Below, one piece after another: positions 27,451 through 36,000 of a stretch of DNA of 64,000 bases. The position numbers and the translations under genes are program-made. The notes below the pieces were generated by a model, which had not been told where the DNA came from, searched no databases, and saw only the letters and a program-made list of their open reading frames with translations. Each line of letters starts with the position of its first letter. Within the stretch, counting starts at the first letter, position 1. This stretch comes from Afipia sp. Root123D2 (GTDB lineage Bacteria > Pseudomonadota > Alphaproteobacteria > Rhizobiales > Xanthobacteraceae), in NCBI RefSeq assembly GCF_001425835.1, contig NZ_LMDP01000002.1, positions 714,828-778,827 of the forward strand. The letters run 5' to 3'.

Positions 27451-28287
27451 TCAGGTCCGCGCGGTCTTGGCCGGCGATTCCTGCGCGGCAAAAGCTTCCG
27501 CCGCTTCCGCGCATGTCGTGTGCCACACGCCCTCAAACGTGCAGGTGTAGGCGATGAACCTCTCAAGCAACGCCATCCGGGATGGCCGCCCGATGACCTG
27601 CGGATGCAGAACCAGATTGTACAGTCCGCCCCACTTATACAGTTCGTCGAACTCATCCTTCCAGATAGTGAAAATGTGCTCGTTGGTTTGAATTGTTCGC
27701 GGATGACGGATCGACGTCATTCCATAGTTCGCGTCGCCGAGCGACCAGTGCGTCGGCAACTCGACCGGCCCCTGCCGGCCATCCGGCAGGACATGGCGAT
27801 AAGGATAAACATCATCGAGCATGTTCGAATTGTAGAGGAAGCCGCGATCAGCCAGCATCTTGATCGTATTGCTGGTGATTTCTCCCGCCGGGGGCCGATA
27901 GCCTTTCGGCTTGTAGTTCAGATGCCTGTCGAAAGCCTCGCTGCCGCGGTCGAAATCCGCACATTCCATCTCCGGGAATTTGGGATCCGCCCATTCATGC
28001 GTATAGCCATGATGGCCGATCTCGTGCCCCGCCTGGAGAATCTCTTTGCAACGGTCGGTGTGATGATCGACGACCCATCCCGGGATAAAGAACGTCGCCG
28101 GCATCTTCGTTTTCTTCAGAAGCTGAAGGATCTGAGGAACGGCCCGTTTGACGTCATACAGCCCCTGGGAAAGCACGCCTAACCGTCCTGCATTCTCTGG
28201 ATCGCGTGCCAGCCAGACCGACTCCGCGTCGAAATCAAAAGTCCACAGCACGGCGATCTTGGCGCCGTTTGGCCACTTCACAATCAT
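27451..28287 (-). CDS. Polysaccharide deacetylase-family hydrolase, PuuE/HpPgdA-like
   Basis: A 278-residue NodB-type CE4 protein. I start it at the ATG at 28287, because GAGG lies 7 bases upstream; a TTG two codons earlier is possible. The catalytic Asp is in WTFDFDAES (the family TFDDD site is altered here to FDFDAE), the metal-ligand block is EIGHHGYTHEW and the Arg motif is YRPPAGE. There is no signal peptide, so it acts in the cytoplasm. Within this family PuuE is a cytoplasmic allantoinase. Sitting between importer genes and an amidase, it is more likely to open a cyclic amide or ureide than to deacetylate a wall polymer. The substrate is inferred. Confidence 0.75.
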   Translation of the reverse strand: MIVKWPNGAKIAVLWTFDFDAESVWLARDPENAGRLGVLSQGLYDVKRAVPQILQLLKKTKMPATFFIPGWVVDHHTDRCKEILQAGHEIGHHGYTHEWADPKFPEMECADFDRGSEAFDRHLNYKPKGYRPPAGEITSNTIKMLADRGFLYNSNMLDDVYPYRHVLPDGRQGPVELPTHWSLGDANYGMTSIRHPRTIQTNEHIFTIWKDEFDELYKWGGLYNLVLHPQVIGRPSRMALLERFIAYTCTFEGVWHTTCAEAAEAFAAQESPAKTART

Positions 28288-28334
28288 AGTCAAACCTCAG
28301 TCAGAAGAACCCATCAACGGGAAAGGTAAGGGTG

Positions 28335-29546
28335 TCAGGAGATGATCAGCTTCGCCGAAGCAACGCGCTCGGGGAAAACGACCTGAAGATTTCCGCCTTG
28401 AATCTGGCCGATACCGGGCCCCATCAACACCGGATCGCCATCGCCGTCCGACGTAAACTTGATCCTGCCATAGAGAGATTCATAATCCAGCGCTGCCAGA
28501 GCATCGCGAACCTTCTCCGGATCTAGCCCTCCCACATCCTGCATGGCCTTGACGTAAGACACGATGCAGGCCGACGCCGCGACCGTCTGATAGGACTCCT
28601 TACGGTCCGTCACCGACGTGTAGTACTTGTAGTAATCCTTGCTGGATTTGAAAATCGGATCAGAGTACTCGAAGCGCGGCTCCCAGTACTGAAGAAATGT
28701 CAGGCCATCCGCATACTTTCCGAGGTTGGCACGGAACGGCGCGAACTGCGGCCCCAATGCCGTGAATATGAGCTTGATCTTTGTTCCCGTGGAAACAAGC
28801 TGCTGCACGATCAGGGACGATTCGTGTTCGTGGGTGTTGCAGATCAGCACATCAGGCGTTCTTGCCCGCAACTCGTTGACCACGCCGGAAACGTCAGTTG
28901 CTTTCGGGGGAAGACGATAAACGTCCATCACTTCGAAGCCGGCCTCCTTGAGAAAGACCACAGCGCCATCGGCCTGAGTCTTGGAGTACGGATCGTTGGT
29001 GGTAATCAGCGAACACTTCTTGATCTTGTCCTTTTCCGACTTGAGCATTTCGCTCAGCGACGCAAGTTGCCTCGAGGCGCGTGGAAACATGCCGAATACG
29101 TAACGGAACTTTCTGGTGAATATCTGGTCGGACCCACCACCTGCCTGAACCATCGGCCTCTTGGCACGCTCAGTGATCGCAGCTGTTGGGAGCACGATCG
29201 CGCTTGAGAACGAGCCGAGAAAGAAGCTTACCCCGGCGTCGACCTGCTTCTGGATCAGGGTCGTCGCACGTTGCGGATCACTCGCATCATCGAACATCTG
29301 AAGATCAAGCGTATACTTCTTGCCGCCGATCTCTACCCCGCCCATCTGCTCGTTGATGTATTTGATCGCGACCTTGTAGCCCTGGAGCACGTTCAGGCCG
29401 GCGTCAGCCTCTTTCCCACTCATGGGAATCGAGCCGCCGAAAGCGATGACGTTTTGTGTTTGCGCAAGAGCTCCGCGCGCGCCCAGAATGCCGAACGCAG
29501 AGCCGGCTGCAGCAGCTTTCACAACATCACGACGATTAATTCGCAT
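28335..29546 (-). CDS. Substrate-binding protein of second Liv-type importer, Tat-exported
   Basis: 403 residues from the ATG at 29546, which has a GGGAGAAG site. The signal peptide has a twin-arginine start (INRRDVVK) and a hydrophobic stretch ending in GALAQ. The body is Peripla_BP_6: IPMSGKEADAGLNVLQGYKVAIKYINEQMGGV opens the first lobe. It lies between the amidase (upstream, overlapping by 11 bases) and the deacetylase. It defines what the importer recognises, but no ligand can be deduced. Confidence 0.88.
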   Translation of the reverse strand: MRINRRDVVKAAAAGSAFGILGARGALAQTQNVIAFGGSIPMSGKEADAGLNVLQGYKVAIKYINEQMGGVEIGGKKYTLDLQMFDDASDPQRATTLIQKQVDAGVSFFLGSFSSAIVLPTAAITERAKRPMVQAGGGSDQIFTRKFRYVFGMFPRASRQLASLSEMLKSEKDKIKKCSLITTNDPYSKTQADGAVVFLKEAGFEVMDVYRLPPKATDVSGVVNELRARTPDVLICNTHEHESSLIVQQLVSTGTKIKLIFTALGPQFAPFRANLGKYADGLTFLQYWEPRFEYSDPIFKSSKDYYKYYTSVTDRKESYQTVAASACIVSYVKAMQDVGGLDPEKVRDALAALDYESLYGRIKFTSDGDGDPVLMGPGIGQIQGGNLQVVFPERVASAKLIIS

Positions 29547-31008
29547 GACTCTTCTCCCTTGATGATTTATAGAGGCCGGGCAGATAATCAGGCATCCGCC
29601 AAGCCGCATTTGCGTTGCTGTTCTGAAATTCGCGAGCGACATCCAATAGGAACGTGTCCTCATACCAGCGCCCGACGAATTGCAGGCCAACTGGAAGACC
29701 CTCCTCGGTCCAACCGCAATTCAGGCTCACCGCCGGATGTCCGGTCATGGTGAACATGCCAAGCATCGGCGCCCAGGCTGCACGAATATCGCCCGCGTCA
29801 TTGCCGTCGATATCGATATTGCCAGATCCGGGATGCTCGGCCGACAACGGCGTACGCGCCAGCGCCGGAGTGACCACCGCATCGAACCTGTCGAACCACG
29901 ACTGCACTTGCCTGAATAGACGGGTTCTTCCGTGCAGCGCGCCCTGAAGAGCCCGGGCGGAAAGCATCTCGGCATGCCGAATGCCGTCGACGATGACGGG
30001 ATCGATCTTCGATGCCGGTGACAGCCTGTGCGCATGCCGTTCTGCCCAGATCGCATGCTGCAATGTCTGCCAGACCGGCAACGGCGGCTCGACCGAATCC
30101 GAGATCGGCTCGACGTTGCCGCCCAGTTCCTCAAGGTCATCAAGGGCGGCCTGGATTACGGGAAGCACGGCTTTGCTGATAGCCTCGCCGTTCAGGCGCT
30201 CGCGCCAGCCGATTCGAAGACCATCAAGCGGCTTTCGGGATTGATTTGGAAGACGACGTTCAGACAGAACACGCGAGAGCGACGCGGCATCACCGGGATG
30301 CGGGCCGGACATCACTGGCAGGGCGCTGGCGATGTCCTCGATATGTCTCGCCATCAACCCGATATGACCGAGACCCGAGAACGCATCACGAGCGCTGTCA
30401 AAGGGAACAAGGCCGAAGGTCGGCTTGAATCCAACCACGCCAGTGCAGGCCGCAGGAAGACGCGCCGACCCTCCGCCATCCGTGACCAATGATAGGCTCC
30501 CAATCCCAGCCGCGATCGAAGCGGAAGAACCGCCGCTCGAGCCTCCGGGCGACAGGTCGAGATTCCACGGATTACGCGTAACCCCCGATAGCGATCCATT
30601 CGTCGTCTGCTTGCAAGCGAACTCCGGAGTCGTCGTCTTGCCAATAACGATCGCGCCGGATTTGCGAATCCGGTCGACGCTGACGGCGTCGGCGCCGGGC
30701 ACATTATTGGCAAGATCCAGCGACCCCATCGTCGTCCGAACCCCTTTGGTTGCAATGATGTCCTTCACCGTGACCGGTATGCCGGCAAGCTCGCCCATGA
30801 CCTCGCCACGCGCGAACGCTGCTTCACATGACTTTGCCTCTTCGAGAGCCCTGTCACGACATATCGCTGTAAAGGCATTGATCGAGGCCTGACTCTTCTC
30901 TGCCCGATCGAGCGCATCCCCGACCATCTCGACCGGCGACAGCCGACGCTCGCGAAAAGCCCGCCGAAGCGCAACAATCCCCAACGTCTCGTCGCGCGAA
31001 AGCGTCAT
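29536..31008 (-). CDS. Amidase (amidase signature family)
   Basis: A 490-residue amidase-signature hydrolase, distinct from the one at 16394. The triad Lys is in IPVTVKDIIAT. The Gly/Ser-rich block reads LSPGGSSGGSSASIAAG, then LVTDGGGSARLPAACTGVVGFKPT, containing the cis-Ser and nucleophile Ser. Its ATG overlaps the stop of the M20 hydrolase gene by ATGA and its own stop overlaps the binding-protein gene. It probably removes ammonia from a carbamoyl or amide intermediate in the same pathway. Confidence 0.88.
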   Translation of the reverse strand: MTLSRDETLGIVALRRAFRERRLSPVEMVGDALDRAEKSQASINAFTAICRDRALEEAKSCEAAFARGEVMGELAGIPVTVKDIIATKGVRTTMGSLDLANNVPGADAVSVDRIRKSGAIVIGKTTTPEFACKQTTNGSLSGVTRNPWNLDLSPGGSSGGSSASIAAGIGSLSLVTDGGGSARLPAACTGVVGFKPTFGLVPFDSARDAFSGLGHIGLMARHIEDIASALPVMSGPHPGDAASLSRVLSERRLPNQSRKPLDGLRIGWRERLNGEAISKAVLPVIQAALDDLEELGGNVEPISDSVEPPLPVWQTLQHAIWAERHAHRLSPASKIDPVIVDGIRHAEMLSARALQGALHGRTRLFRQVQSWFDRFDAVVTPALARTPLSAEHPGSGNIDIDGNDAGDIRAAWAPMLGMFTMTGHPAVSLNCGWTEEGLPVGLQFVGRWYEDTFLLDVAREFQNSNANAAWRMPDYLPGLYKSSREKSHAN

Positions 31009-32261
31009 ACCGACTCCAGTTGACGCTGAAGCGACCGGTCAAATGACAGCACGGACTCGAGCAGAACGGCGGCTCCCGCCGTGCACTGGTCCTGGGTCGT
31101 ATACTCTTCCTCGTTGTGACTGATGCCATCGCGGCAGGGAACAAACACCATTGCCGTCGGCGCAACGCGCGCGACGTACGCGGCATCATGCCCCGCCCCC
31201 GAAACGATATCGAGCGAGCTCAGGTTGAGGCGATCCGCCGCCCTGCGGATATGGCGGCGAAGTTCCTTGTCAAACTCCACCGGGGGCGAGTTCCAGATGC
31301 ACTTAAGATTAAGCGCGAGACCATCCGCCTCGACCTCGCGGCGCAATCTGTGCTCCAACTCTTTTCCCATGGCCTTTAGGACGGCGCCGTCCGGATGACG
31401 CAGATCAACGGTGAGAAACACTTCCCCGGGAACAACATTGGGTGAGTTTGGCCGCACCTCCACTCGCCCGACAGTCGATCGCGCATGAGGCTCGTGCGCT
31501 AGCCCAATCGAACGAACAAGCTGGATCACTTTGGACGCAGCCACAAGCGCGTCCTGCCGTGTCGTCATCGGCGTCGAGCCCGAATGGGAGTCGCGACCTG
31601 CGATCGTCAACTCATACCATCGCACACCCTGAACGCCGGAGACTACGCCAATCGCCGTGTCTTCCAATTCAAGGACCGGCCCCTGCTCGATATGAAGCTC
31701 GAACATCGCGGACATGGGATGATCGCCGACAGGCGCGTTCCCGCGATATCCAATACGGTCAAGCGCATCACCAAACTTGACGCCATCCTGATCCACGCGA
31801 GACTGTGCATATTCCGCGCTAAAAACGCCCGCGAAGACACCCGAAGCCAGCATCGCCGGCGAAAATCGCGCGCCCTCTTCGTTGGTCCAGTTCACAACTT
31901 CTATGGGCGCCGTCGTTTCGTAGCCTGCATCATTCAGACTTCGAAGTACCTCGAGGCCCGCCAGAACGCCCAACACGCCATCGAACTTACCACCAGTCGG
32001 TTGGGTATCGAGATGCGAGCCGATGCAGATCGGCGGCAACGAGTTGTCGCGGCCAGGGCGGCGCGCGAACATATTACCGAGAGAGTCAACTGACACCGCG
32101 CACCCGGCATCGGTGCATGCAGCAGCGAACCAGTCGCGAACTTTCCGATCTTCGTCGGTCAGGGTCTGGCGATTGATCCCACCCTTCGGCGTACCGCCGA
32201 TCTCGGCCGTCGTCATCAACGACTGCCAGAGCCGATCGCCATCCACCGTTACATTCGACAT
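31005..32261 (-). CDS. M20-family Zn-dependent amidohydrolase (N-carbamoyl amino acid / ureide type)
   Basis: A 418-residue member of the HyuC/AllC/beta-ureidopropionase branch of M20 peptidases. The metal site is read as His in IGSHLDTQPTGGKFDGVLGV, the Asp/Glu pair in NWTNEEGARF, and His in ELHIEQGPVL. The dimerisation-domain residues GRDSHSGSTPMTTRQDAL and the C-terminal SGAGHDA block are typical. These enzymes split N-carbamoyl amino acids or allantoate to CO2 and ammonia. It is the first gene of the operon, so transcription begins in the 32262-32542 gap, opposite the TetR gene. Confidence 0.88.
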   Translation of the reverse strand: MSNVTVDGDRLWQSLMTTAEIGGTPKGGINRQTLTDEDRKVRDWFAAACTDAGCAVSVDSLGNMFARRPGRDNSLPPICIGSHLDTQPTGGKFDGVLGVLAGLEVLRSLNDAGYETTAPIEVVNWTNEEGARFSPAMLASGVFAGVFSAEYAQSRVDQDGVKFGDALDRIGYRGNAPVGDHPMSAMFELHIEQGPVLELEDTAIGVVSGVQGVRWYELTIAGRDSHSGSTPMTTRQDALVAASKVIQLVRSIGLAHEPHARSTVGRVEVRPNSPNVVPGEVFLTVDLRHPDGAVLKAMGKELEHRLRREVEADGLALNLKCIWNSPPVEFDKELRRHIRRAADRLNLSSLDIVSGAGHDAAYVARVAPTAMVFVPCRDGISHNEEEYTTQDQCTAGAAVLLESVLSFDRSLQRQLESV

Positions 32262-32363
32262 CCGCTTAGCCTCTTATCGAGCGTCTTGGCAGATGCAATA
32301 CGCGCATCTCGGATCCTCTGACCAAGTCCTGCGGACTACGGCACCCTCGGAGAGTGGGGTCGT

Positions 32364-32395
32364 CAAACAATTTAATCAAGCGTTTTTTTTGTTTG
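32364..32395. promoter_or_regulatory. Inverted repeat between M20 hydrolase and TetR genes
   Basis: CAAACAA (32364-32370) and TTGTTTG (32389-32395) form a perfect 7+7 inverted repeat spaced by an AT-rich 18-base centre that includes a run of eight T. It lies in the divergent 281-base gap between the catabolic operon and the TetR gene. It is a candidate operator. Nothing else in the gap is recognisable. Confidence 0.4.
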
Positions 32396-32542
32396 TTGAT
32401 CCGCGCAAGGGACAGAGCGACTATGAGGCTCAGTCGATAGAAACTATTTTTGCGGCGCAATAGCTCTCGACTGAGGCACCGGCCCCGTGAAAGAAGAAAG
32501 AATAAATGGCGAATACCGCAACACGGATCATCGGGCTCGCGG

Positions 32543-33265
32543 ATGACTAAAAAGCGATCACAGGCCGAGGCGCTCCAAACTCCTCACGTCGATCTTCGAC
32601 GGATCAATGGAGAGGAAACCCGACAACGCATTCTTGACGTTGCTCAGGAGTTGTTCGCGCGGCATGGCTACAACGGCGTCAGCTTGCGGCAAATCACTAC
32701 GCGTGCGAAGGTGAACGTCGCCTCGATTCACTACCATCTCGGATCCAAGGAGCACCTCCTGCTCGAAGTGCTTCGACGGGGAGCCGGTCCATTGGTTGAG
32801 AAAAGAGACAGCGCGCTCCACCGCCTCCCAAGACCTTATGTGCTGGAAGATATCATCCGAGCATTCGTGGGGCCTGTTTTCGGAGAGCCCGGTGCCAAGC
32901 AGATCTTGTTTGGTGAGTTGCGCGCCCGTCTTGTTTTCGAGAATAACAAGTTGATCGATCGAATGCTTTCCGAATTGTTCGACGAATCGACGCGGCGCTT
33001 CGTCGAGGCCATTGGCGAATGCCTGCCCAACCTCCCGAGAAAAGACCTGTTCTTCAGGATGCACTACCTGCTTGGCGTGATGACTTACACGATGTCGGGG
33101 CCCAAACGCGCCAAAGCACTCAGCGGCGGCTCCTATGACCTGACAGAAAGTGACGAGGGACTGAGCCAGCTCGTCAACTTTGTTGCAGCGGGGTTCCGGG
33201 GCCCCCCCTCCGGGAAGCGAGAGAAAAGCAGCCGCAAGCTGCCGGCGACAGCGCGGGCGAGATAA
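32543..33265 (+). CDS. TetR-family transcriptional regulator
   Basis: A 240-residue protein from the ATG at 32543; the longer frame to 32450 adds an unlikely basic leader. The TetR N-terminal helix-turn-helix is complete: ETRQRILDVAQELFARHGYNGVSLRQITTRAKVNVASIHYHLGSKEHLL. The C-terminal domain is helical and lacks a recognisable ligand motif, and the last 20 residues are basic and disordered. It is divergent from the seven-gene catabolic operon, so it is its probable repressor. The stop codon sits in the loop of a hairpin. Confidence 0.85.
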   Translation: MTKKRSQAEALQTPHVDLRRINGEETRQRILDVAQELFARHGYNGVSLRQITTRAKVNVASIHYHLGSKEHLLLEVLRRGAGPLVEKRDSALHRLPRPYVLEDIIRAFVGPVFGEPGAKQILFGELRARLVFENNKLIDRMLSELFDESTRRFVEAIGECLPNLPRKDLFFRMHYLLGVMTYTMSGPKRAKALSGGSYDLTESDEGLSQLVNFVAAGFRGPPSGKREKSSRKLPATARAR

Positions 33266-33278
33266 AGTTCTCTCGCCC
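33255..33278 (+). terminator. Hairpin at the end of the TetR gene
   Basis: GGGCGAGA (33255-33262) and TCTCGCCC (33271-33278) pair perfectly, and the TAA stop of the TetR gene lies in the loop. No T run follows on the plus strand, so it is at best a weak intrinsic terminator or an mRNA-end stabiliser. The aminotransferase gene converges from the other side. Confidence 0.4.
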
Positions 33279-33359
33279 TGCTATCCGGGCACCAGGGACA
33301 AGTTCGAAGCCCGCTTAAGCGCCGCGAAGCCGCGCATGGCCTCAACACACGGCCTATGA

Positions 33360-34697
33360 CTAGTGAAGCCTTCGCAGCGCATCACCCAGCAGTGAGACGA
33401 TCTCGTCGATCTGGCTCGGCTCAATAATCAAAGGCGGCGACAGCGCAACGATGTCGCCCGTAATACGAATCAACAAGCCCTTCTCGAAACAGTCGACAAA
33501 CAGATCATAGGCACGACTGCCGGGGTTGTCCGCCCTGGACGCGAGCTCGATACCCGCGACAAGGCCGATCGTCCGGATATCCTCGACATGCGGGAGTTCG
33601 CGCAGGCTGTGGATCGCGTCCTGCCAGTGCGACGCGATCTTCGACGCGCGCGTCACGAGCTGCTCCTCCTCAAAGATATCGAGAGTGGCTAGGCCGGCCG
33701 CGCACGCCACGGGATGTCCCGAATAAGTATAGCCATGAAAGAGCTCGATCTGACGGGAATCTCCCTGCATCAGACCGTCATGGACCTTGCGGCTCGCAAA
33801 AACAGCTCCCATCGGGATAGAGCCGTTGGTAAGGCCTTTGGCTGTCGTCATGAGATCGGGCAGAACTCCAAAGTAATCGGCGGCAAACGGCGCGCCCAAA
33901 CGCCCGAAGCCGGTGATCACCTCGTCGAAAATCAAAAGTATTCCATGGCGCGTGCAGATATCCCGAAGCCTCTGCAGATAGCCCTCCGGCGGAAGCAGTA
34001 CTCCCGTCGAGCCCGCAACGGGTTCGACTATCACAGCGGCAATCGTTTCAGCACCATGGAGCGCCACCAGCCGCTCGAGATCGTCCGCCAATTCCGCACC
34101 GTGCCTGGGCAACCCCTTAGTGAAGCGGTTCTTGTCGAGATCATGCGTATGCCGCAGGTGATCGACGGCCGGAAGCTGCGGGAAAACCCGCCGATTGCTG
34201 AGGATACCACCCACCGACAGGCCGCCGAAGCCGACGCCATGGTAGCCGCGCTCTCTTCCAATCAAGCGGGTTCGCGTACCTTGGCCAATGGCGCGCTGAT
34301 AGGCAATCGCGATCTTCAAGGCGGTGTCGACCGATTCCGATCCTGACCCGGTAAAGAAGATTCGATCGAGCTTGCCCTCGGCGCTGCCCGGCGCCACGCG
34401 GGCCAACCGTGTCGCGAAGTCGAATGCGATCGGATGCCCAAGTTGGAAACTTGGCGCGTAATCCAGCGTGGACAGTTGCCGCTCGACGGCCTGTGCGATC
34501 TCGGTGCGACCATGACCCGCGTTGACGCACCATAACCCCGCAGTGCCGTCCAACACCTGGCGCCCATCATTGCCGGTGTAATGCATGCCCTTGGCAGAGA
34601 TCAGCAACCGGGGGCCAGCCTTAAACTGCCGATTGGCCGTAAAGGGCATCCAGTAGCTTGCGAGATCGGGGTGGTTGGTTTGGTGCCGGATGTTCAT
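33360..34697 (-). CDS. Class III omega-amino acid:pyruvate aminotransferase
   Basis: A 445-residue PLP enzyme of the beta-alanine:pyruvate / omega-amino acid aminotransferase group. Substrate-channel and PLP blocks are FFTGSGSESVDTALKIA, RERGYHGVGFGGLSVGG, FDEVITGFGRLG, and the PLP lysine in TTAKGLTNG. The ASRADNPGSRAYDLF stretch is typical of the beta-alanine enzyme. The ATG at 34697 has GGAG seven bases upstream, so it is preferred over the ATG at 34709. If beta-alanine or a similar omega-amino acid is released by the neighbouring M20 hydrolase, this enzyme would transaminate it to a semialdehyde. That link is an inference. Confidence 0.88.
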   Translation of the reverse strand: MNIRHQTNHPDLASYWMPFTANRQFKAGPRLLISAKGMHYTGNDGRQVLDGTAGLWCVNAGHGRTEIAQAVERQLSTLDYAPSFQLGHPIAFDFATRLARVAPGSAEGKLDRIFFTGSGSESVDTALKIAIAYQRAIGQGTRTRLIGRERGYHGVGFGGLSVGGILSNRRVFPQLPAVDHLRHTHDLDKNRFTKGLPRHGAELADDLERLVALHGAETIAAVIVEPVAGSTGVLLPPEGYLQRLRDICTRHGILLIFDEVITGFGRLGAPFAADYFGVLPDLMTTAKGLTNGSIPMGAVFASRKVHDGLMQGDSRQIELFHGYTYSGHPVACAAGLATLDIFEEEQLVTRASKIASHWQDAIHSLRELPHVEDIRTIGLVAGIELASRADNPGSRAYDLFVDCFEKGLLIRITGDIVALSPPLIIEPSQIDEIVSLLGDALRRLH

Positions 34698-34762
34698 GGG
34701 ACTCTCCATTGAGAGCCGCCCGTCGCATGGAAATCACAGACCGAACAAGTCCTTTTCTTTCT

Positions 34763-34793
34763 TCACACAAACCATTGATATTACTGAGTGTGA
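34763..34793. promoter_or_regulatory. Inverted repeat between aminotransferase and XRE-cupin genes
   Basis: TCACAC (34763-34768) and GTGTGA (34788-34793) are a perfect 6+6 inverted repeat around an AT-rich centre in the divergent 150-base gap. It is a candidate operator for the XRE-cupin regulator next door. Confidence 0.35.
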
Positions 34794-34847
34794 TTTTCTG
34801 TTTTGTCGTATATTGAACAATGAAACATCGCCGCAGGAGGGCTCGGT

Positions 34848-35396
34848 TTGGAAATCGATCTCGGAAACCGACTACGCTATGTCAGAATCCGTCATAAGCT
34901 CTCGCAACGCGCTTTAGCAAAACGCGCGGGTGTGACCAACTCGACGATTTCGCTGATCGAGTCCAATCACACAAATCCTTCCGTTGGAGCTCTGAAGCGC
35001 ATCCTGGACGGCATTCCCATCGGGCTCGCGGAATTTTTTGCGATCGAGCCCACCATCTCTAAGAAGGTTTTTTATCAAGCAAAAGAACTCACCGAGATTG
35101 GCAGAGGTGCAATTTCCTTTCGCCAGGTCGGTGACAATCTTTTCGGGCGGTCTTTGCAGATCCTGTTCGAAACATACCAACCTGGAGCCGACACCGGTCA
35201 GATCTTACTGACACATAAAGGCGAAGAAGGAGGAATCGTGCTCTCTGGCCGGCTTGAAGTCACGGTCGGTGATGAGCGACATATCCTGGGCCCAGGCGAC
35301 GCTTACTATTTCGAGAGTCATCGGCCACATCGATTTCGCTGCGTCGGACGCGCACCATGTGAAATCATCAGCGCGTGCACGCCTCCAACGTTCTGA
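34848..35396 (+). CDS. XRE-cupin transcriptional regulator (PuuR/SutR type)
   Basis: A 182-residue regulator with an N-terminal Cro/C1 helix-turn-helix (RHKLSQRALAKRAGVTNSTISLIESNHTNPSVGALKRIL, residues about 15-53) and a C-terminal cupin with GGIVLSGRLEVTVGDERHILGPGDAYYFESHRPHRF. It starts at a TTG that follows a full AGGAGG site at 34835-34840. PuuR-type proteins regulate putrescine and omega-amino acid catabolism. It is divergent from the omega-amino acid aminotransferase, which fits control of that gene. Confidence 0.88.
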   Translation: MEIDLGNRLRYVRIRHKLSQRALAKRAGVTNSTISLIESNHTNPSVGALKRILDGIPIGLAEFFAIEPTISKKVFYQAKELTEIGRGAISFRQVGDNLFGRSLQILFETYQPGADTGQILLTHKGEEGGIVLSGRLEVTVGDERHILGPGDAYYFESHRPHRFRCVGRAPCEIISACTPPTF

Positions 35397-35408
35397 TCTT
35401 TCCTGCAT

Positions 35409-35681
35409 TCAAGGCACTTTTTCACTGTTCACAAGCGCAATTGCCATAGCCTCGCGACGGGAAACGACTTCTCCGTTCTTTCCTGTTTCCGAACCATCCA
35501 GAAATGACTTGATGCTGGTTCCGATGGGTCTCTTTGGCCGTCCTTTCGGATTCCCGGATTGTCCCTTTTTGAATTGCGTATGTCTGGGCGGCTTCTTGTA
35601 TCCGACGGCGCTCCCGGCCGATGACGAGAGGCAGTCATTTTCAGCCAGAGGATTGGGCTGAAAATCTGGAGACGATGCCAT
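35409..35681 (-). pseudogene. DUF5681 protein, C-terminally truncated second copy
   Basis: 90 residues from the ATG at 35681. The DUF5681 block is clear: VGYKKPPRHTQFKKGQSGN, then PKGRPKRPIG, but the frame ends after ALVNSEKVP, while the copy at 8249 has 150 residues. It ends 12 bases from the stop of the XRE-cupin gene, so the rest has been lost. With the methyltransferase fragment upstream it reproduces the order of the first cassette on the opposite strand. Confidence 0.75.
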
Positions 35682-35821
35682 ATGTGTCAAATCCCTGCGG
35701 CGGCTCGGCTCAGGGATGACACGTCTGAAATGCTGTCTCACTCATGATAAATCGCCGTATAAAGCATGATCGCAGAGACCTTGCGCATGCTGTCGTGGAA
35801 GCCGCACATGGTTCTGTTTGC

Positions 35822-36000
35822 TCAGACGGCAGACTCCTGCAATCGTGCCTCGCATACCTCGTCAAATGGCTCATCGAGCGGGGCCAGTACGGCAGTCCTT
35901 CCGGTATACTGTTCCCAGCGACGGATCGCGCCATCGACATACCTGGGATCAAGTTCGATCGTTCGCGCCTTCCGGCCCGTCTTTTCCGCCGCAATCACGT
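35822..36000 (-). pseudogene. C-terminal fragment of a ParB-type DNA methyltransferase
   Basis: Only the last 60 or so codons are left: VIAAEKTGRKARTIELDPRYVD followed by an RRWEQYTGRTAVL segment and FDEV. This matches the C-terminus of the methyltransferase at 6933-8252 (24 of 46 aligned residues identical by eye). The catalytic DPPY and FMGSGTT motifs are gone. The homology breaks off at about 36000, where a plus-strand gene fragment of the same cassette begins head to head. Confidence 0.75.

Noticed and set aside
26782-28182. 466-codon plus-strand frame opposite LivH and the deacetylase gene
   Set aside because: Shadow of two genes with clear family motifs.
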